Shown: one piece after another, positions 36,264-49,329 of the stretch
How the letters are laid out: the number at the start of each line of letters is the position of its first letter
Position numbering within the stretch: the stretch's first letter is position 1
DNA from: Sipunculus nudus
Lineage: Eukaryota; Annelida; Sipuncula; Golfingiida; Sipunculidae
Assembly: GCA_026874595.1 (NCBI GenBank)
Contig: CM049322.1
Location: 50,945,340 to 51,009,339 of the forward strand
DNA: 64,000 nucleotides
Direction: 5' to 3'
Notes under the pieces: generated by a model
What the model saw: the letters and a program-made list of their open reading frames with translations, nothing else
What the model was told of the DNA's origin: nothing
Databases searched by the model: none
Translations under genes and position numbers: made by a program

Positions 36264-36396
36264 CTACAAGAAACAATAAATCGTGATAATTTGTACAAAT
36301 ATGCCTCGACCAAAGTTATGAAAGCTAAAGCGGTAATAATTAAAGACAGGGCATAGTCAAGACTTATAAGCTGTTGAAACCTTCCAATCCCTACAA

Positions 36397-37845
36397 ATCC
36401 ATTGATTTATAAATATCAAACAGTCACCATATTATTCAAGGAGCAATAAATACAAAACAAATCATGGTAGTGTTACACGTCTGACCTTGATCGGATAATA
36501 CTAGGCAGCGGGATACTTAAATTTACCATATGTTAGACGTAACTATTGCAGAATAATCTGAGGGCTAAGTCAGGATGTTAATAAAAAAACACAGACATAA
36601 AGGCTGCTTGTTGCGAACTAAATTCACCAATTATAGGACCAGCCTACACACACTTCGAGAATACATTTTTTAAAGTCTATGTATATAAATCACTTGAATA
36701 GTCAGGGTTATAGTATTTATACAAACTTAATATACACGGTATCATGCAGTGTTAGTGCAATGTGTATATACGTGTGTGTCTGTATGAGTATTCTAGATCC
36801 CATTACCTTTATTCCTCGATCGGCATGTTCCCTGGTCATATATTCCCCAGTACTAATGTTTCCAGATACACTGTTATCTAAAGAAAAGTTGGCATTCGTA
36901 TTAACAGAAAATAAGGTTACATCATATAGTCGGAACACGTGCATCTTTAATTCTGAATCATCTTGCCATTATCACCTGTTGGCACATATGTTGAATTCCC
37001 GCTTATATTTTCCTCATTATATATATATATTATTATAAATTATATAAATAATCAAAAGATTAGATAAATTTTGGGGGAATTTGGAAATAAAGGGACGTGT
37101 GCTGGGAAACATAGGACCATAGGTGTACTAGAAAATATAATTACTGTGGAACGTAGGTACTAAGGAGTATATGTCGACGATATAGCGTACTACTGTAGCA
37201 CTACTCTGTCTTAATAAACCATGGTTGGAGTGGACTTATTTCCCAGTAGTGGGGCAGCATCTTGTATAACTGTTTGTGTCTATTAACCTGATATCTACAG
37301 TAACTGATGCTTTCTTTTATATTTAAATGTTTTAAAAGATATTGAATATAATCTGGTTTTAATTAGCTAAATATTTTCTCCACTAACAGGCATTTGAATA
37401 TGGTAAAGCACTGTTATTTACAGAGCAACGTTATGTCGCTATTACATGCTATGTTAGTTGCTTTTGTATTTATAAACGCTAAACCCTCGGGCAGTCAGAA
37501 CATTTATACGTGAGGTGCTAGTATACTGTATAACTGTTTATGGGCATATTTCTATCTGATGTGAAATGTTTCATGATGTTTTTAATATATATTAAGATAT
37601 TATCAATTATCCACTTTAAGTAGCCAAAAACCTAAGAAACCATCAACCATTTGAATATGTAAAACATTATTTATAACGCAATATAGTAATATTACTGGTA
37701 AAAACTTGTTGACACTAAGTTTATTTTTAATCCTATTGACTGTTTTCCGCTCCGAGTTTCTAATATATCTGACCAAAGCATATGTTTTGTCGGAATAATA
37801 TGACTTATTTGGGTGTGCATGCATTATTGTTTGTGATCTATTATA
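36397..37845. other. mostly no feature; one weak exon candidate
   Basis: AT-rich with scattered short open frames, the longest a 119-codon plus-strand frame at 36679-37038 with no domain. A minus-strand exon candidate lies at 36807-36877. Confidence 0.4.
36807..36877 (-). CDS. weak candidate 71-bp exon
   Basis: Minus-strand acceptor 'cttttctttag' and donor AAAG|GTAATG enclose NSVSGNISTGEYMTREHADR plus GIK. Phase is 1 to 0. It does not join directly to the 36112-36263 exon, because the phases clash. The peptide is plausible as coding but unrecognised. Confidence 0.2.
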
Positions 37846-38300
37846 CAACAGGAGCGCCGCAAATAGTGCATAATACGCCCGTTGCATGTATTGTGACATC
37901 TGTCCTCACTAAATATGCGTTATTTTGCTTAGAATGCAATTCAAGTGAACAACTGTATTGGTAAATATTCAACATGAGTTATAAATCCATCAGATTTTTC
38001 GTAAGTCTGGGTAGTAACTCAAAACTACGGCGACGTACGACCTCATTATATATATGTGGATTTTGCTGGAAATCGAACTTTTGCGAGATATTTAATTGGT
38101 TACCATTATTTTAGTTGAGTTCTATCAAAATCCATCATATTCCTGTTTAGTTATCGCCTTGAAACCTGTCCCTGTTAAATATGCGTGGATTTTGCCGATA
38201 ATCGAACTCGGACGAGATAATCTATTGGTAATTAGTTATGGTGAGTTCAATCGAAATCAATCGAATCCTCGGTAAGTTATCGGGGACACTTAAAGTTGAC
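37846..38300 (+). repeat. dispersed repeat (copy at 49330-49690)
   Basis: It shares 'gcgccgcaaat..tgcataatacgcccgtt', 'atgtattgtgacatc', 'tattggt(a)aatattcaacatgag' and 'tggattttgctggaaatcgaact' with 49330-49690. Internally, a block of about 130 bp with 'gtggattttgc' and 'cgagata' occurs twice (around 38055 and 38185). The 63-codon frame at 38238-38429 overlaps it and is not regarded as a gene. Confidence 0.65.
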
Positions 38301-38428
38301 CGACGAAAGGACGGTGGATATCACGTAATACGTCCGGCTATAGACGAGCGTAACAAAGGGTTCAATCTAAAAAAAAAAGGTTCTAAAGAATCGCCTGAGT
38401 GGGGAACCTGTGATGTATACATAAAATA

Positions 38429-38625
38429 AGATACGTTTATATATATATACATATATATATATATGTAAAATACGTTTATATATATACATATGTATATATA
38501 TATTTTTATATATCATGATGACAATGGTATACACAGAATTGTCGGTATAGCATTTCCAGCATGGTTTTCATACATCTATATTCATACATCTATATATATG
38601 AACCGATATATATATATATATATAT

Positions 38626-38656
<31 letters not shown>

Positions 38657-38660
38657 TATA
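38429..38660. repeat. TA / TATG / TTTA microsatellite cluster
   Basis: TA runs around 38436-38505 and 38606-38625, then a TTTA tetranucleotide run to about 38660. Confidence 0.9.
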
Positions 38661-40249
38661 TGATATCCTTCTTCTCAGATAATTAGGCATGCTCTCCTCA
38701 AGTTGTGTACCTTTTTACAGTTCTGGTTTTAATTTTTTAAATATTAGCAAAATTTATAAACGGTTGTGGAACGGAATGTACAGCTATATAGTACGCTGCA
38801 TTTTCCTTGCTACCAACGCCGACACGACAATGCATAACAGGTTTCAGAGATTTTCTGCTACATTGCATCTAGAAATTATAAAATATTAATTATTTTTGTG
38901 ACTGTATATTAAGTAACAAGACATTTTCTATAGACAGGAATATAGACAAATAATCATGTTCTTAAACATCGGTTTTTGGTCATTTGTCTGGCAAATTATA
39001 TTATTTTAAGCGTTACGGCCACATACGTCTCTCTCACTTTCTCAGGACTGCATGAACCCAGACCCTATGTGCAAATAATCAACGATGTGCGGTAGTTACG
39101 CAGCCAAGAGCGTTATTTATTCAGTCAACTAAGCTAGATATCATCGGGCCGTGTGCGTTATTTGGGGGGGGGGGGGGGGAGCTGTCTAGTACTTCATGAG
39201 TGTTGATACATTACACAAGAGGAACTTGTCCTAGTTCAGTGGTTATACATAATTATGACTGCTCGTGGCTTTTTTCTGCGGCCAGTCACGAGCCAAACCA
39301 GATGTTGCAAACACAGAGACCTTGAAATAAATATCAGGTTAACAAGCACAAAAACTCAAGTGTACCCACTCAGTCAAGGCTCATATTACAACCAAGCCCG
39401 TGGCAGATTTAATGCGTAACATCTCACCCTCTTTCTCATTGTTACTACTTCTATGGATCTCATGCATTATATATAAAGCGCCTTTTTGTTTGGATTAATA
39501 TGAGTATGAAAAATACCAATGATATTCCTTGTTACTCAGGTTATCAGATCATTTTATCAACTCTTATTTAACAAGTTGAATAAATAGTATAATAAACAGG
39601 AGGAACGTGCATTAAACAGTCTTTAACTTTGAATGGTGTGCATAAAATTTTCCAAATATGAAGAGGAATGATTTTAGATATGAACATTAGGGTTGGTCAT
39701 TAGGTTCCAGACAGAATCTGCATATTCTATTTCTTTAAGACAGCTTTTTAAAGCACAATATCGCATGCATTAAGCAAGTCTGATTTTTTGCTTCCATTTG
39801 GTAAACATTCATGTGAGATAAAATATTTGGTGTCGTTTATACAGATTAAGTCATCTCCAATATGAGCGTTTTTTCAATGCACAGATAAAAAAATTATTTG
39901 GCACACTCAAAATCCAACTTATTCTCCTGTTTTGGATTTTAATCAAGAGACTTAATTTTACCTGTAGGTGCAACGTTTCACGTAATCAATCTTATTACTC
40001 ACTTAAAATTCCCTTTTTCATTAACCAAACTTATGATTTGATCGCTGGATGATTTACCTGCAGATTGTGTAGCAGACGAAGTGTTAGTTTCACAACACAG
40101 AGTAAACCATGCAGCTAAAAGTTGCAGGGCCAAGGTTACAAATGTTTGAACTTGTCCGAAATCTTGGTAGAGATTTTTGTGTCATATAAGAAGGAAACAG
40201 ATCCAGTACTTATAAAGTTATAGGGTTAACCAAAATTCTATGTTTCTGC
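38661..40249. other. no gene seen
   Basis: AT-rich sequence with a poly-G tract near 39162-39179. Open frames are short and lack domains. Confidence 0.5.
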
Positions 40250-41040
40250 AGATTAGAGGACAGATGGGTCCTGTGACATTGACTTTGACCTTGTGGCCCA
40301 AAAATTGATAGGAATCATTTTCTATTTACAGGTGAGCTACGTTTACTAGAGGGAAGGTCTGGGATGAAAAGTTTTGCTTTAAAATACATCAAAAATCTTT
40401 TTTAAGATGTGGGTCTTGTGACCTTGACCTTTGACCTCATGACCCAAAAATCAACAGGATTCTTGCTTTAGTGCTTGGCCATAGACAAGACTTGGTTTGA
40501 AATCAATTTCAATCCAAACTTGAGTCAGTATTAGGAGATTGATTTTGGACAGATGGCTCCTGTAACCTTAACCTTTCACCTTGAGAGCCCAAAATTAAAA
40601 AATAAAAATAAATCTTCCCCTATTGGTGGGATAGCTATATGTGCAAGATAAAAGGAATAATCGTTTTAAAGATGTGGGTGCTGTGACCTTGACCTTTGAC
40701 CTCATAACCAAAAAATCATCAGAGATCTTGCGTTATTGATGGGCAATATATAATTCAAGTTTGAAATCCGTATAATAATCAAAGCTGGAATTATCATACG
40801 AAAACTATTTCTGGACAGATGGTTCCTGTGTCATTCCCCTTTGAAATTGTGACCCAAACATTTATAGGAATCCTCTTTTGGCGCTTGAGCTAAACGTGCA
40901 ATATGGAAGATCTGGGAAAAATGGTTAGGCTTTAAATTTCACAATATTTTTAAAGATGCTAGTCCAGTGAGCTTGACCTCTGACCTTCGGACCCTATAAC
41001 CAATCTGGTTCTTACTCTAGTGATGGGCCATACTTAGAAT
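40250..41040 (+). repeat. tandem array, about six units of about 140 bp
   Basis: The anchor 'tgtgaccttgacctttgacct' followed by 'catgacccaaaaatcaa' recurs near 40277, 40417, 40560, 40683, 40830 and 40965, with spacers containing 'ttctt..ctttagt..tgggcca' and 'aagatgtgggtc'. Units have diverged. Same family as the arrays in B and B'. Confidence 0.8.
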
Positions 41041-41084
41041 TTAGTGAACAGTTTCAAAAAGTTACTGGTGACCAAAAGACCAGT

Positions 41085-41690
41085 TTGGAACATACACAAC
41101 AACTAGTGAAAGAATAGATTGAAGGCATAGCGGGTCTGGAACAAAAAGAGGGGAGCTGGAGAATAAACTGTCGCAGAAGGAGAACGAGCCAGAAAATATT
41201 TAAAAGGAGGTGAGCGAAAAGTTAAACATTATAAAAAGACATAGTCGAAAGTACAATGTTAGGCTTAAAGGGATAACGGTATAAATGGAAGAGAACCCGC
41301 GCCAAAGGGCTATTATAATGCTGGAAGAAACGGGGTAGGGAAAGCAGATACATAAAAAGAAAAAAATAGAGATAGCTCATCGGACAGGTCAATGAAAGGA
41401 CAAGCAGGACAGACTAAAAATTGTTAAATTTTTATAGTCGGGAAGACAGACAGGAGGTGCTTACTATAACATAAAGAAGAGGACCAGAAGGCAAAACTCT
41501 AGTTGTGGAGGACTTGACCAAAGTGGATCTTGCATTGAAAAAAACGAGCCCTTCCGCAAATGAACCGGGCCCATAAGGTAATAAGGTGAGATTCGTACGA
41601 GGCGAGCTGGTGGTGGACGGAAAGCAAGTGGAAATTATATAATAAGAACTCAAGTATCGTTTTGTGCAGAACTGGCCAGGCATGAAAGTG
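41085..41690 (+). pseudogene. LINE ORF1-like remnant, frameshifted
   Basis: A coiled-coil-like start (LEQK..GELENKLSQKENE, reconstructed only by eye across stops) is followed by LNFYSREDRQEVL, then GPEGKTLVVEDLTKVDLALK, then KVRFVRGELVVDGKQVEII, in frames broken by several stops. The 'RF.SREDR..VL', 'EDLTK.DL.LKK' and 'VRFVRG.L.VDGK' blocks resemble the C-terminal domain of L1 ORF1-type RNA-binding proteins in invertebrate elements. It lies about 1.5 kb upstream of the decayed ORF2, in the same orientation, and may belong to it. Confidence 0.55.
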
Positions 41691-42251
41691 GCAATTATTT
41701 AACGCTGCTTACTAGAATCCTACGCTTAACTTCTAAAATAGCTTGCGAAGGGCCATTGACCAACGGAACAAAGGGGTTGACACACGCGAACATGAATGAA
41801 AGTGCGTCTATTTGTTATTTTTTCTTCTCTCTCAGTTGATATGAAGACATACTGTTATGAAAGACTACTGTTTTGGATAGGCGAGACTGTAAATAAAAAT
41901 CGGAACTTGTTGGAACTGTGTGATGCTGTTTCTGTATTCTATTTTTCTGATTGGTTAGCTTTATTTTAGTCTATGTTTGATTCTGGTGGCTTGTCTATTT
42001 TGAGAAATCCTACAAAGAAGTACAAGTAAGCTGATGTTCTGCAAATAGATTTAACCGTACCGAGCATGTTACATTGGTATTGTCCCTGTGTGTTCTTTTT
42101 ACTATTTGTAGTGCCACTGACAGCAAAATAGTCAACGCAAGCTCAATGATTACAGGAACACTTTTATGATATAGAACTTTTCAGGATTCAAGTAGGCCTA
42201 TGGGGGTTTCTTTTTGTATTCTGAGTATGCGTTTGAATTATTAGTAAGCAA

Positions 42252-42296
<45 letters not shown>

Positions 42297-43204
42297 TTTA
42301 ATCTTTTATTACAAAACTATACAATCTAATGCACACCATGGATATGGAAGCATATGCAGGGAAGCCAGTGGGACATTAGTTTTGAATACTTGTAAAGAAT
42401 AACACAAAAAATTAATTGTCATTTCTCAACATCATAAAGGAGTTGGGATGTTGTTAAGGCAGATATTTGGATACTCCTAAGATTCAATGGTGAATATGAT
42501 AACATTCTTATTATATTACTTTAGGCTTATGAATAATTGCATATTGCAGACAAAAAATTAAAAAAATCCAGTAATTAGTATTTGACATTGCCAAAATAGA
42601 AAAATAGCTGTCAACATTTCATTATATTAATATAAATCTTTATTCGCTATTCTACATTTTAGTCCCTGGCCTTCCTGATAGCAGGGTAAAAAGGTATGTT
42701 TTTTTATGTGTGATACTATAATTCCCATGTATCCGGAGTATTTAGCAGCTATTTGAACACGATGGTATTCCGTTTTTCCTCACTTTATTTTGTAATTGTA
42801 TATAACGATTTGTAGGGTGAACAGATTAACTATATTAATCAGGAAAATTGAGCACCATTTATGTATATTGGTCATAACATTATATCAGATTGTATATTCT
42901 GATGAAGCAACTGCAATAAAACATATTATTCTAAAAACTTATTTTGGTAGGTATATTCATATAATTGAAACTGGTGTAGTTACTATATTTTTGTTTTTGT
43001 TTTGTCCCAGTGAAAAGGGTACTTCGAAAAATCAGGTAATGTACAGTCGTCCGTATGACTTAAGGAGTCGTTCAGAAGTTTATGATGTAAGCTAAAAGTA
43101 AACTATTATACTGTAAACTATTATATAACATTGATAACTTTTTAAGAAAGTGGTATACTTTCATAGATAAATTTTATAATGTGTTTATTAATCTTAATTG
43201 TTTA
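41691..43204. other. no gene seen; TA run at 42255-42293
   Basis: AT-rich stretch between the ORF1-like and ORF2-like remnants. A 99-codon frame at 42796-43095 has no recognised domain. Confidence 0.5.
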
Positions 43205-46200
43205 AGAAATACCTCATTGCATCACAACTGAAAATATTAGGCATGAATGTAAGGGGCATGAGAAATTTCAATAAGAGAAGAGTTATTTTAGTTGGTCTCG
43301 AAAACATGAAGCTAAGTTTTACTACAGGAAACGAACAGCACAGGAAAGGATAATTACTTGTGGAAAAATGAATGGGGTAAGAAAGTCATTATGAGCCATG
43401 GTACAAATCAAATTAGAGGAGTGGCTTATTTATTGTCTAATAAGTTCCTATATAAAATATTATTGAAAAAATAAATGATGATGATGATGGAAGATTGATT
43501 ATAATTAAAAAAGAAATATGTGATAATTCATTCATATTCATAAATATGTATTCTCCAAATATATAGATCACAAATATTGTTTATAAAAAATATATGAACA
43601 AATTTTAAAACTGCAAGTGACACAAGATGATAATCTTATTATGGAAGGGGACTGGAAATGTGTTCTTACAGGGAAAGATAAAAAAGGGGGACAAATGGTG
43701 CTGAAAACAAAAGTTATTAAAGAAATCATGAAGATAAAAACATTATTAAATGTCAAGGATAAATGGATATTAAAATAGCCAGAAAAAAAAACAATACACA
43801 TGGCGACAGAAGTAAATTAAACTATATAGGAGAAATAGAGTATTTTCTCATTTCCGGACATTTACAAGATTTGGTCCTAGATGTTAATATTATCCCGGCA
43901 TTTAAGTCGGACCATTCAGGAATAATTATTATATTTAAAAAAACCTTCAGAGGATATAAGAAGGAAGGGTAATTGGAAATTTAATAATCAACTTTAAGAG
44001 GATAATAAATTTCTCGTTTTTTTTTAACAAATGGATGAATGGCTAAAAGAAAACGATAAATTTGATCCTAACAGTTTTTGGGGAATTAATTAAGTACAGA
44101 ATCAGAAGAAGAACGATTTATTTTTCAAAATGTAAAATCCCGGATACTGAAGAAAGAGAATGGTTTTAATTGGTGAACTTAAAGATTTGGAAGTCCAAGA
44201 AGACTAAAAGGAAAGTATGAATTCTTATATCAAGAATAAATTACAAGAGCTTTATGATAAAAAAAAGTACAGGGAATTAGTACATGAGCTTAAATAAGTT
44301 GGATTGAGTATGGTGAAAAAGTACAAAATATTTGTATTATTTAAAAATAAGAAATGGAAATAAGAAACATGTTAAGCTTTTATTCAATGATAATGGAAAT
44401 TATAAGGTATAAATAATATTTTAGCCGAAGAAAAGAATTTTTTTCATAACCTATACACCTCTCAAGTTGATGATACAGTCAATCTCGAAACCAATTGTAT
44501 TATAAATAATAAAACTATTCCTAGATTAACAAATGAAGATAAGGAGTACTGTGAAGGCTGTTTAACAGTTAAGGAAATGTTTAAAGTATTGAAAATTTTA
44601 AAAAGGACAAATCACCAGGGAATGATGGATTAACAGCAGAGTTCTTTTAAATCTTTTGGTATAAAATAGGATCTCTTATTTTGCATAGTTTTAATTCTTC
44701 ACTTGATCAGGGTAATCTGACTAACAGCGGCCCGCTGTAATTACATTAATTGAGAAGAAAGATAAGGATCGAACAACATTATAGAATTGGCGTCCTATCT
44801 CGATATTAAGCACCGATTATAAAATAATGACTAGAGCCTTATCTTTGAGAGTTTTACATGTTTTGTCAAAATTATACATAGAAACCAATTTAGATATGTA
44901 AAAATACATCCATGACAGAGGCAATAAGAAATATTTTTGATTCTTTATTTTATATAGATAAATGTAAATTAAATGTTTTATTGGCGACATTCGATTTAGA
45001 AAATGCGTTCAATACAGTGGAATGGCAGTAATTTTCTGCAGCTTTTAAAGGATTTATGTTGGTGAATCATCTATTAAATGGGTTAAAATATTGTATAAAG
45101 ATTTGAAAGCTTGAATCATGAATAATGGGATTTCTTCAGGATATTTTAAAATAGGAAGCGGAATTAGTCCAGGAGACCTCTTATCACCGTGTTTATTTAT
45201 TATCAGTTTAAAAAATAATTGCAGTTAATGTTAGGAATATTCAAGACATTTATGACATAAATAATTAAAATAATAAGGTAAAATTGGTTTTATATGCTGA
45301 TGACACCATTGTGATTTTAAAAGATTTGATTTCTTTTAAAACTGTTATAGGTGTGTTCAGAGAGTTTACTAAATGTTCAGATTTACTCTTTAGTAATGCT
45401 CAAACTGAAGTAATGTGGTGCTAGGCACATATATATCATATGATACAAAAATTAGTAATACGTTAAATTTTGAAAATAAAATTAAAAGCATATGTGATAT
45501 AACAAACATGTGGAAACATAGAAACATTGCAAGGGAGAATTTTATTAGAAAAAACAATATGTTTTTCTAAACTCTCTCATCTTTTGTCTAATTTTAATAT
45601 GCCGGAAACGTATAAAAAGAGATAAAATAATATATTATAGCGTTTTACATGGAAGGGGCAGAAAAAGGGAAGGGTTAAAAAAGATCTACTGATAAAACCA
45701 TTTGAAAATGGGGGGCTGGATATGTAAGTATTGATTAATATATAAAAGCGCAACAGGTAATGTGTATTAAAAGATATTTAGACAAACCCAAAAAAGGAAA
45801 TTTATAAATTCATTTTGTGATAAATATGGGAGCACAAAATTATTGTTCGAGTGTAATTATACAGAAACTGTCTAAAAGGTTAAAGGCCAGATGTATACAT
45901 CGATATGTTTATGGCATGGAAGCAAGTTCGTATTCCAGGGTCATCTTATTGCATATGGAATAACAAGGATATTAAATAAAAGGAAAACCTTTCTTCTGTA
46001 AGTCACTTTATCAGTCAGGTTAAATATGTGTAAAACACTTATTGGTGTGAATGGGAATCAAGTCAGTTTTAAAGAGTGGCAAAAGAAAGGAGCAAAACAA
46101 AGAGATTATTTGGTTTATAGTTCAATAATTAAACAAAGTAAAATATTGAATCATTGGTGATCTAATGGACAATCAATTTTACAAAATGTATTTAATTGCA

Positions 46201-46640
46201 AAACAAGACAAAGGCCAGTTGCAGTTGAAAAAGTTATTGCAAAGAAGGTATATGATTATTTTATTAGTCTTGTTAAAACACGTGATTCCAGTACAAGTAA
46301 AAAATAAGTACTTAATACAATGTTACAGATGAAGAGTGGGGTCTTTTATATACGTATAGCCTAACATTATGTAAAGAAAAGGATGTGTGTGATTTTCAGT
46401 TTAAAATACTCAATAATTAATCACATGTTAAAGAGAGATTATATAATTTTGGTTTTACTGAAGACCCATATTGTAGGTTTTGCCATACAGAGGTAAAATT
46501 TTTTTGTGGCAAAATATCAGAAGGACAATTGAAACTTGATCCATGCTTTCACAATAGATAATTTGTTTGATGAAATATATTTGAAATATAAATGAAAACA
46601 ATATTGAGCTAGTATAACTTAATATTACAAGTATTTCTAA
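43205..46640 (+). mobile_element. L1/Tx1-type LINE ORF2, heavily decayed
   Basis: Many stops and frameshifts, but the order of landmarks is clear. The endonuclease start reads LKILGMNVRGMRNFNKRR (43222). The endonuclease end reads FKSDHSGIIII (about 43900). RT motifs follow: NWRPISILSTDYKIMTRAL (about 44785), motif A LLATFDLENAFNTVEW (about 44978), SGISPGDLLSPCLF (about 45160) and motif C LYADDTIV (about 45291). The C-terminal knuckle start PYCRFCHTEVKF is near 46465. It is older than the LINE at 21.2-25.5 kb and not a copy of it. No A tail was identified. Confidence 0.8.
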
Positions 46641-46739
46641 AATTGTATATAGGTAGAATTGGTAATAAGTTGTTTGTCATACTGTTCTTTGACAAACTGT
46701 TTAATATTTATGTAAATATTAATTTTGTATATAGTACTC

Positions 46740-47800
46740 TTTGTGGCGTGTGGAAATATGAAGAAACGCCAAGAGTATATGCTGACACTTTATTAGACAC
46801 AGATTATGCGGAGTGCTCTACGCATGTGGACGCTGAACATGGTGAGCCTGCAGAGATATGACAATACAACGACATGACAATACAATCTACCACACATATG
46901 ACAACATTGGTACACATAACAGAAATAGCAACACAGCCATCGCAAGTGTTGTACAACCATACCAAGCGCCACCTTTACTTATCAGATGATGCATGTTATA
47001 TAAACACCTAGTTGATGCCTGTTCAGAGTTATACAGCTTAAAGGACGGTTAACATATACTTATCCAGGCATATAATCACATGGCGAATACTGAGTCCTAC
47101 TAACGTATAAAAACATCACACTGACTGACTCGTGTTACATATAATAACAACAACGTAAGATCCTGGGATCACGCAGTATTATACAGCTACAGTAGCCAAA
47201 TTACACTTGCACCAAACAAATGACTAAGTCCAAGTTATGAAAAGTACATGACATGCGATGACAAAATCCGGTATCTGACTCTATAGGCAATATTGCAACA
47301 ACTTCATAAGAGTCCAAGTTTATCAAGTTTGCGAATGAACAAGTGTAATGTTTATAAACTCTGACGTAGGTAGTTTACACGAGCGCTTATGTGACAAATC
47401 CCATCTCAAACAATACTAAATGTATTTCAAACAAGTGCAAAATATATGCGCACGAATCTACACACGTGCGATCACTTATATAAACACTGCTCACGCCCAA
47501 TTTCCATATCACAAATAAATATAAAACTTACAGATTTTACGCCTCTCTAATTTCATCACACACTGGCTGGCCGAGCACAGACCTGCTAAGCTGTACTGCG
47601 AACTTTCGGCCTTGTCGATCTAACCTTGTGCTGAAATCACCGAAACGCAACAAAGCAAAATTTAACGAAAATCACCCATTCGCCCGCATCAACCAAAACT
47701 GTGAATATGACTGCATAATACCTACACACACACCGTCGGCCCTTTTAGGTAATCCTCAAACCTAATACCATCAATTACCGCCATCTTTCGGACGGTAACA
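46740..47800. other. GC-richer unassigned block
   Basis: Composition shifts to more C and A than the flanks, rich in 'acatgacaatacaac'-like words and ending near 'cgccatctttcggacggtaacac'. It begins just after the decayed LINE. There are no long open frames and no inverted ends that I could find. It could be a promoter-like or transposon-derived segment, but I cannot name it. Confidence 0.3.
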
Positions 47801-48829
47801 CTATTGTTGTATGTTGTTTTTGTTACTGTTTGGTGTACCGTTTTGTAATTATGAGTTTTATTACTGTCTGTATTTTGTTGGTTAAATAAAAAAAATCAGG
47901 TTTAAAATCCATATATTCTTCAAAACTCGAAATATCATAAGAGGTCTGATTTTCACCAAATATGAAAATATTCAAGGTAAAGGTCACTGTTTTGGTAGGG
48001 GTCATGACCGAAATTTAAATAGACCTCGTCCCATAACCCACCTCTGTGCATGTGCAAAATATGAAAGGAATCTGTCCATTGGTTTTTGACTTGTAATACT
48101 CGCAGTACTATCGAGTGGCAAAAATTTTGGTTATTAAAAGGCGCGAAAACCGTACAAAATAGGTGGCGACACCAGATTCGGGTATTCACAAGGCAATGTA
48201 AGATATTAGGCACCTTGATTGCTTGGACTTAGCCATTCAAGCTTTCTCGTAATTTTAAGAGAATATGGACTTATTCAAGGTCAAGGTCACTCAACACCAT
48301 TTTAAAGAGGTTTCGGCATCTTACCCATATCTATATACAAGTAAAGTTTGATAAAGATCTCTGAAATATTTTATATTTATCTTTATATTAATTTATTTTA
48401 TATTGAACAAGATTTTTCTGCGGCGGCGGGACCGTTATGATACTATAATATCAACCGGCTTTGTCTGTGGATACAATTATTATTTATTGCGCATGACATA
48501 ATAAAATCCTGCCCATGTCATAATTTTGTCGTGTGCATGAGTTATTATTTTTTCTCGTGGTACGAACGGCCCATCGTAAAAAAAGTAGGACAAAGCCAGA
48601 AGGTAATCATCTATTAACATCAAACCAGCATTGATTAGCAAATAAATCCATCTTGCCTCCAATGCATCACTGTTCCCGTTCCTCGCTTTGTATTCTTTTT
48701 CTTTAAACTCAAATGGCCTTAGGCCATGACGCTCAGCTTAATTTGACTTACTGGTGACGGATGTATGTATTATTATTGATATGGTGTGGCAAAAAAAAAT
48801 ATTTGTTAAGGAACCTTGCATGATCGTAG
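47801..48829. other. repeat-like sequence, no gene
   Basis: Contains 'ttcaaggtaaaggtcactgtt' (about 47970) and 'ttcaaggtcaaggtcactc' (about 48274), the same half-site text as the arrays, in sequence otherwise without structure. Minus-strand open frames of 60-86 codons show no domain. Confidence 0.4.
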
Positions 48830-49230
48830 AATGTTTCCAGAATGCTCAAAATCATGCTTTGTGTCCATAATCATTCGAAAATAGGTTACAGTGACCTTAT
48901 TAAGAGTTTCCAACAAGATTTTACCAGGAAATCCCTGGATGCTAAGTCAGTTGATTCCACGTCCAAATGCTACAAATTGTGCTGATCTGGAAGTAGAATC
49001 ATGTTTTTCACAAAAATCTCATAATATAGGCCAGTGTGACATTATTTATGGTTTCCAAGGAATTATAACAGGAACCTCCCTGAATCTTAATAAAATAAGA
49101 AGCTCCTAGTTCTAACTGTTACAAATCGAGCAAATCTGTCTTGTAGGCTACACAGATCATGTTCTTTCACTTTTCTTGGTGAATATAGGTCCCAGTTACC
49201 TTATTTCAGATGAAATACATGGACCCTTTA
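48830..49230 (+). repeat. fragment of the 155-bp array family
   Basis: Matches the unit of 16790-17790: 'ccagaatgctcaaaatcatgc', 'ataggttacagtgaccttat', 'gtttccaa', 'ggaaatccctggatg', 'gctacaaattgtgc'. About two to three diverged units. Confidence 0.65.
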
Positions 49231-49329
49231 CATTAGGAAAGATGTTTCTACTACCATCCTATAGTTAGAGTAATAAAAATATCTGCATTAAATCAGCCCA
49301 CCTGCTTAATAGACAACTAATTTCTTAAA

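Larger units (their letters stand above)
33545..36396. repeat. tandem segmental duplication, unit B' (copy of 25530-28436)
   Basis: Collinear with B. It contains TA runs at 33820-33855 and 34069-34102, a poly-G tract near 34392-34412, the 140-bp array at about 34685-35170, a TTA run at 35436-35481 and the second copy of the candidate exon. It ends at 'cttccaatccctacaaa', after which the sequences diverge completely. Confidence 0.95.

Noticed and set aside
36679-37038. 119-codon plus-strand frame
   Set aside because: No domain, ends in TA repeats, and the opposite strand shows a somewhat better exon candidate.
38238-38429. Plus-strand 63-codon frame with charged, protein-like residues
   Set aside because: It overlaps a dispersed repeat whose other copy at 49.3-49.7 kb does not keep the frame.
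41432-41683. 83-codon minus-strand frame
   Set aside because: Shadow of the LINE ORF1-like remnant on the plus strand.
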